From Desulfurococcales archaeon (lineage in GTDB: Archaea > Thermoproteota > Thermoprotei_A > Sulfolobales > Desulfurococcaceae): a stretch of 6,368 nt of DNA. Of the stretch, positions 6,240 through 6,368 are shown one piece after another (the first letter of the stretch is position 1; each line of letters begins with the position of its first letter). The notes under the pieces are model-generated. The model did no database searches. It had not been told where the DNA came from and was given only the letters and a program-made list of their open reading frames with translations. The translations under genes were made by a program, and so were the position numbers. The DNA lies in NCBI GenBank assembly GCA_027064845.1, contig JAMOPC010000476.1, positions 1-6,368 of the forward strand. Reading direction: 5' to 3'.

Positions 6240-6368
6240 TTAACCACCTTTCTCGGCAAAGTATATGAAGACGTCTTCGAGAGTTGGTTCTTCTATTTTC
6301 AATGATATTGTTTCATAGCCGTTACTCACAAGTTTCTTGAGGAGTTCGCCGAGGAGTTCTTCTGGTTT
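6240..6368 (-). CDS. ABC-2 transporter ATP-binding protein, C-terminal end (5' part outside the window)
   Basis: The frame is open from the window edge (base 6368 on the minus strand) to TAA 6240-6242, giving 42 residues. The segment EEPTLEDVFIYFAEK (26-40) matches the C-terminal hallmark of DrrA-type ABC ATPases, where PTLEDVF ends the regulatory domain that follows the nucleotide-binding domain. The Walker motifs lie outside the window and cannot be checked. It is the first of the three visible genes of the export operon: its stop codon is one base before the ATG of permease 1. It should supply ATP hydrolysis for the permease pair on the cytoplasmic face of the membrane. The operon promoter lies further upstream, beyond the window. 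Confidence 0.85.
   Translation of the reverse strand, partial: KPEELLGELLKKLVSNGYETISLKIEEPTLEDVFIYFAEKGG
6243..6249 (-). promoter_or_regulatory. Shine-Dalgarno site deciding the permease 1 start
   Basis: The minus strand reads AGGTGGT inside the last codons of the ATPase gene, four bases before the ATG at 6238. It resembles AGGTGAT of the archaeal consensus and supports ATG 6238 over the upstream in-frame TTG at 6259. Confidence 0.65.

Overview
The window looks like chromosomal DNA of a hyperthermophilic archaeon, most likely a crenarchaeon of the Desulfurococcales (Staphylothermus-like). That placement is inference. It rests on A+T-rich DNA, heavy use of ATA and AGA/AGG codons, TATA-box promoters (TTTAAA or TATAAAT) about 25 bases before plausible transcription starts, Shine-Dalgarno sites of the GGTGATC type, and protein families common in that group. 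No tRNA, rRNA, CRISPR array, insertion sequence or long repeat is visible.

Layout, left to right. Positions 1-579 (+) hold the C-terminal part of an MscS-type mechanosensitive channel, cut by the window edge. After a T-rich stretch and a TATA-like site, 671-2323 (+) encodes a 550-residue HD-domain phosphohydrolase of the SAMHD1/dGTPase-like group. Facing it, 2371-4056 (-) encodes a single-chain ABC exporter half-transporter (membrane domain plus ATPase) with its own TATA box. A 167-base spacer follows. Next come a small probable winged-helix protein (4224-4559, -) and the 3' part of an ABC-2 export operon on the minus strand: the C-terminal end of the ATPase (6240-6368, partial), permease 1 (5435-6238) and permease 2 (4628-5428).

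How the genes work together. The ATPase and the two permeases should form one exporter with a heterodimeric membrane channel. The genes are packed within 1 to 6 bases of each other, and a Shine-Dalgarno site overlaps the preceding stop codon. The small winged-helix protein lies 68 bases downstream with its own likely promoter and could regulate this operon or the exporter beyond it; this is inference. The MscS channel and the HD enzyme have no evident link to the transporters.

The most unusual items are the exporter's ATPase domain, which lacks the usual Q-loop glutamine and A-loop aromatic residue while keeping Walker A, Walker B and the H-loop, and the very low G+C of that gene. I see no convincing evidence of a wholly new system.
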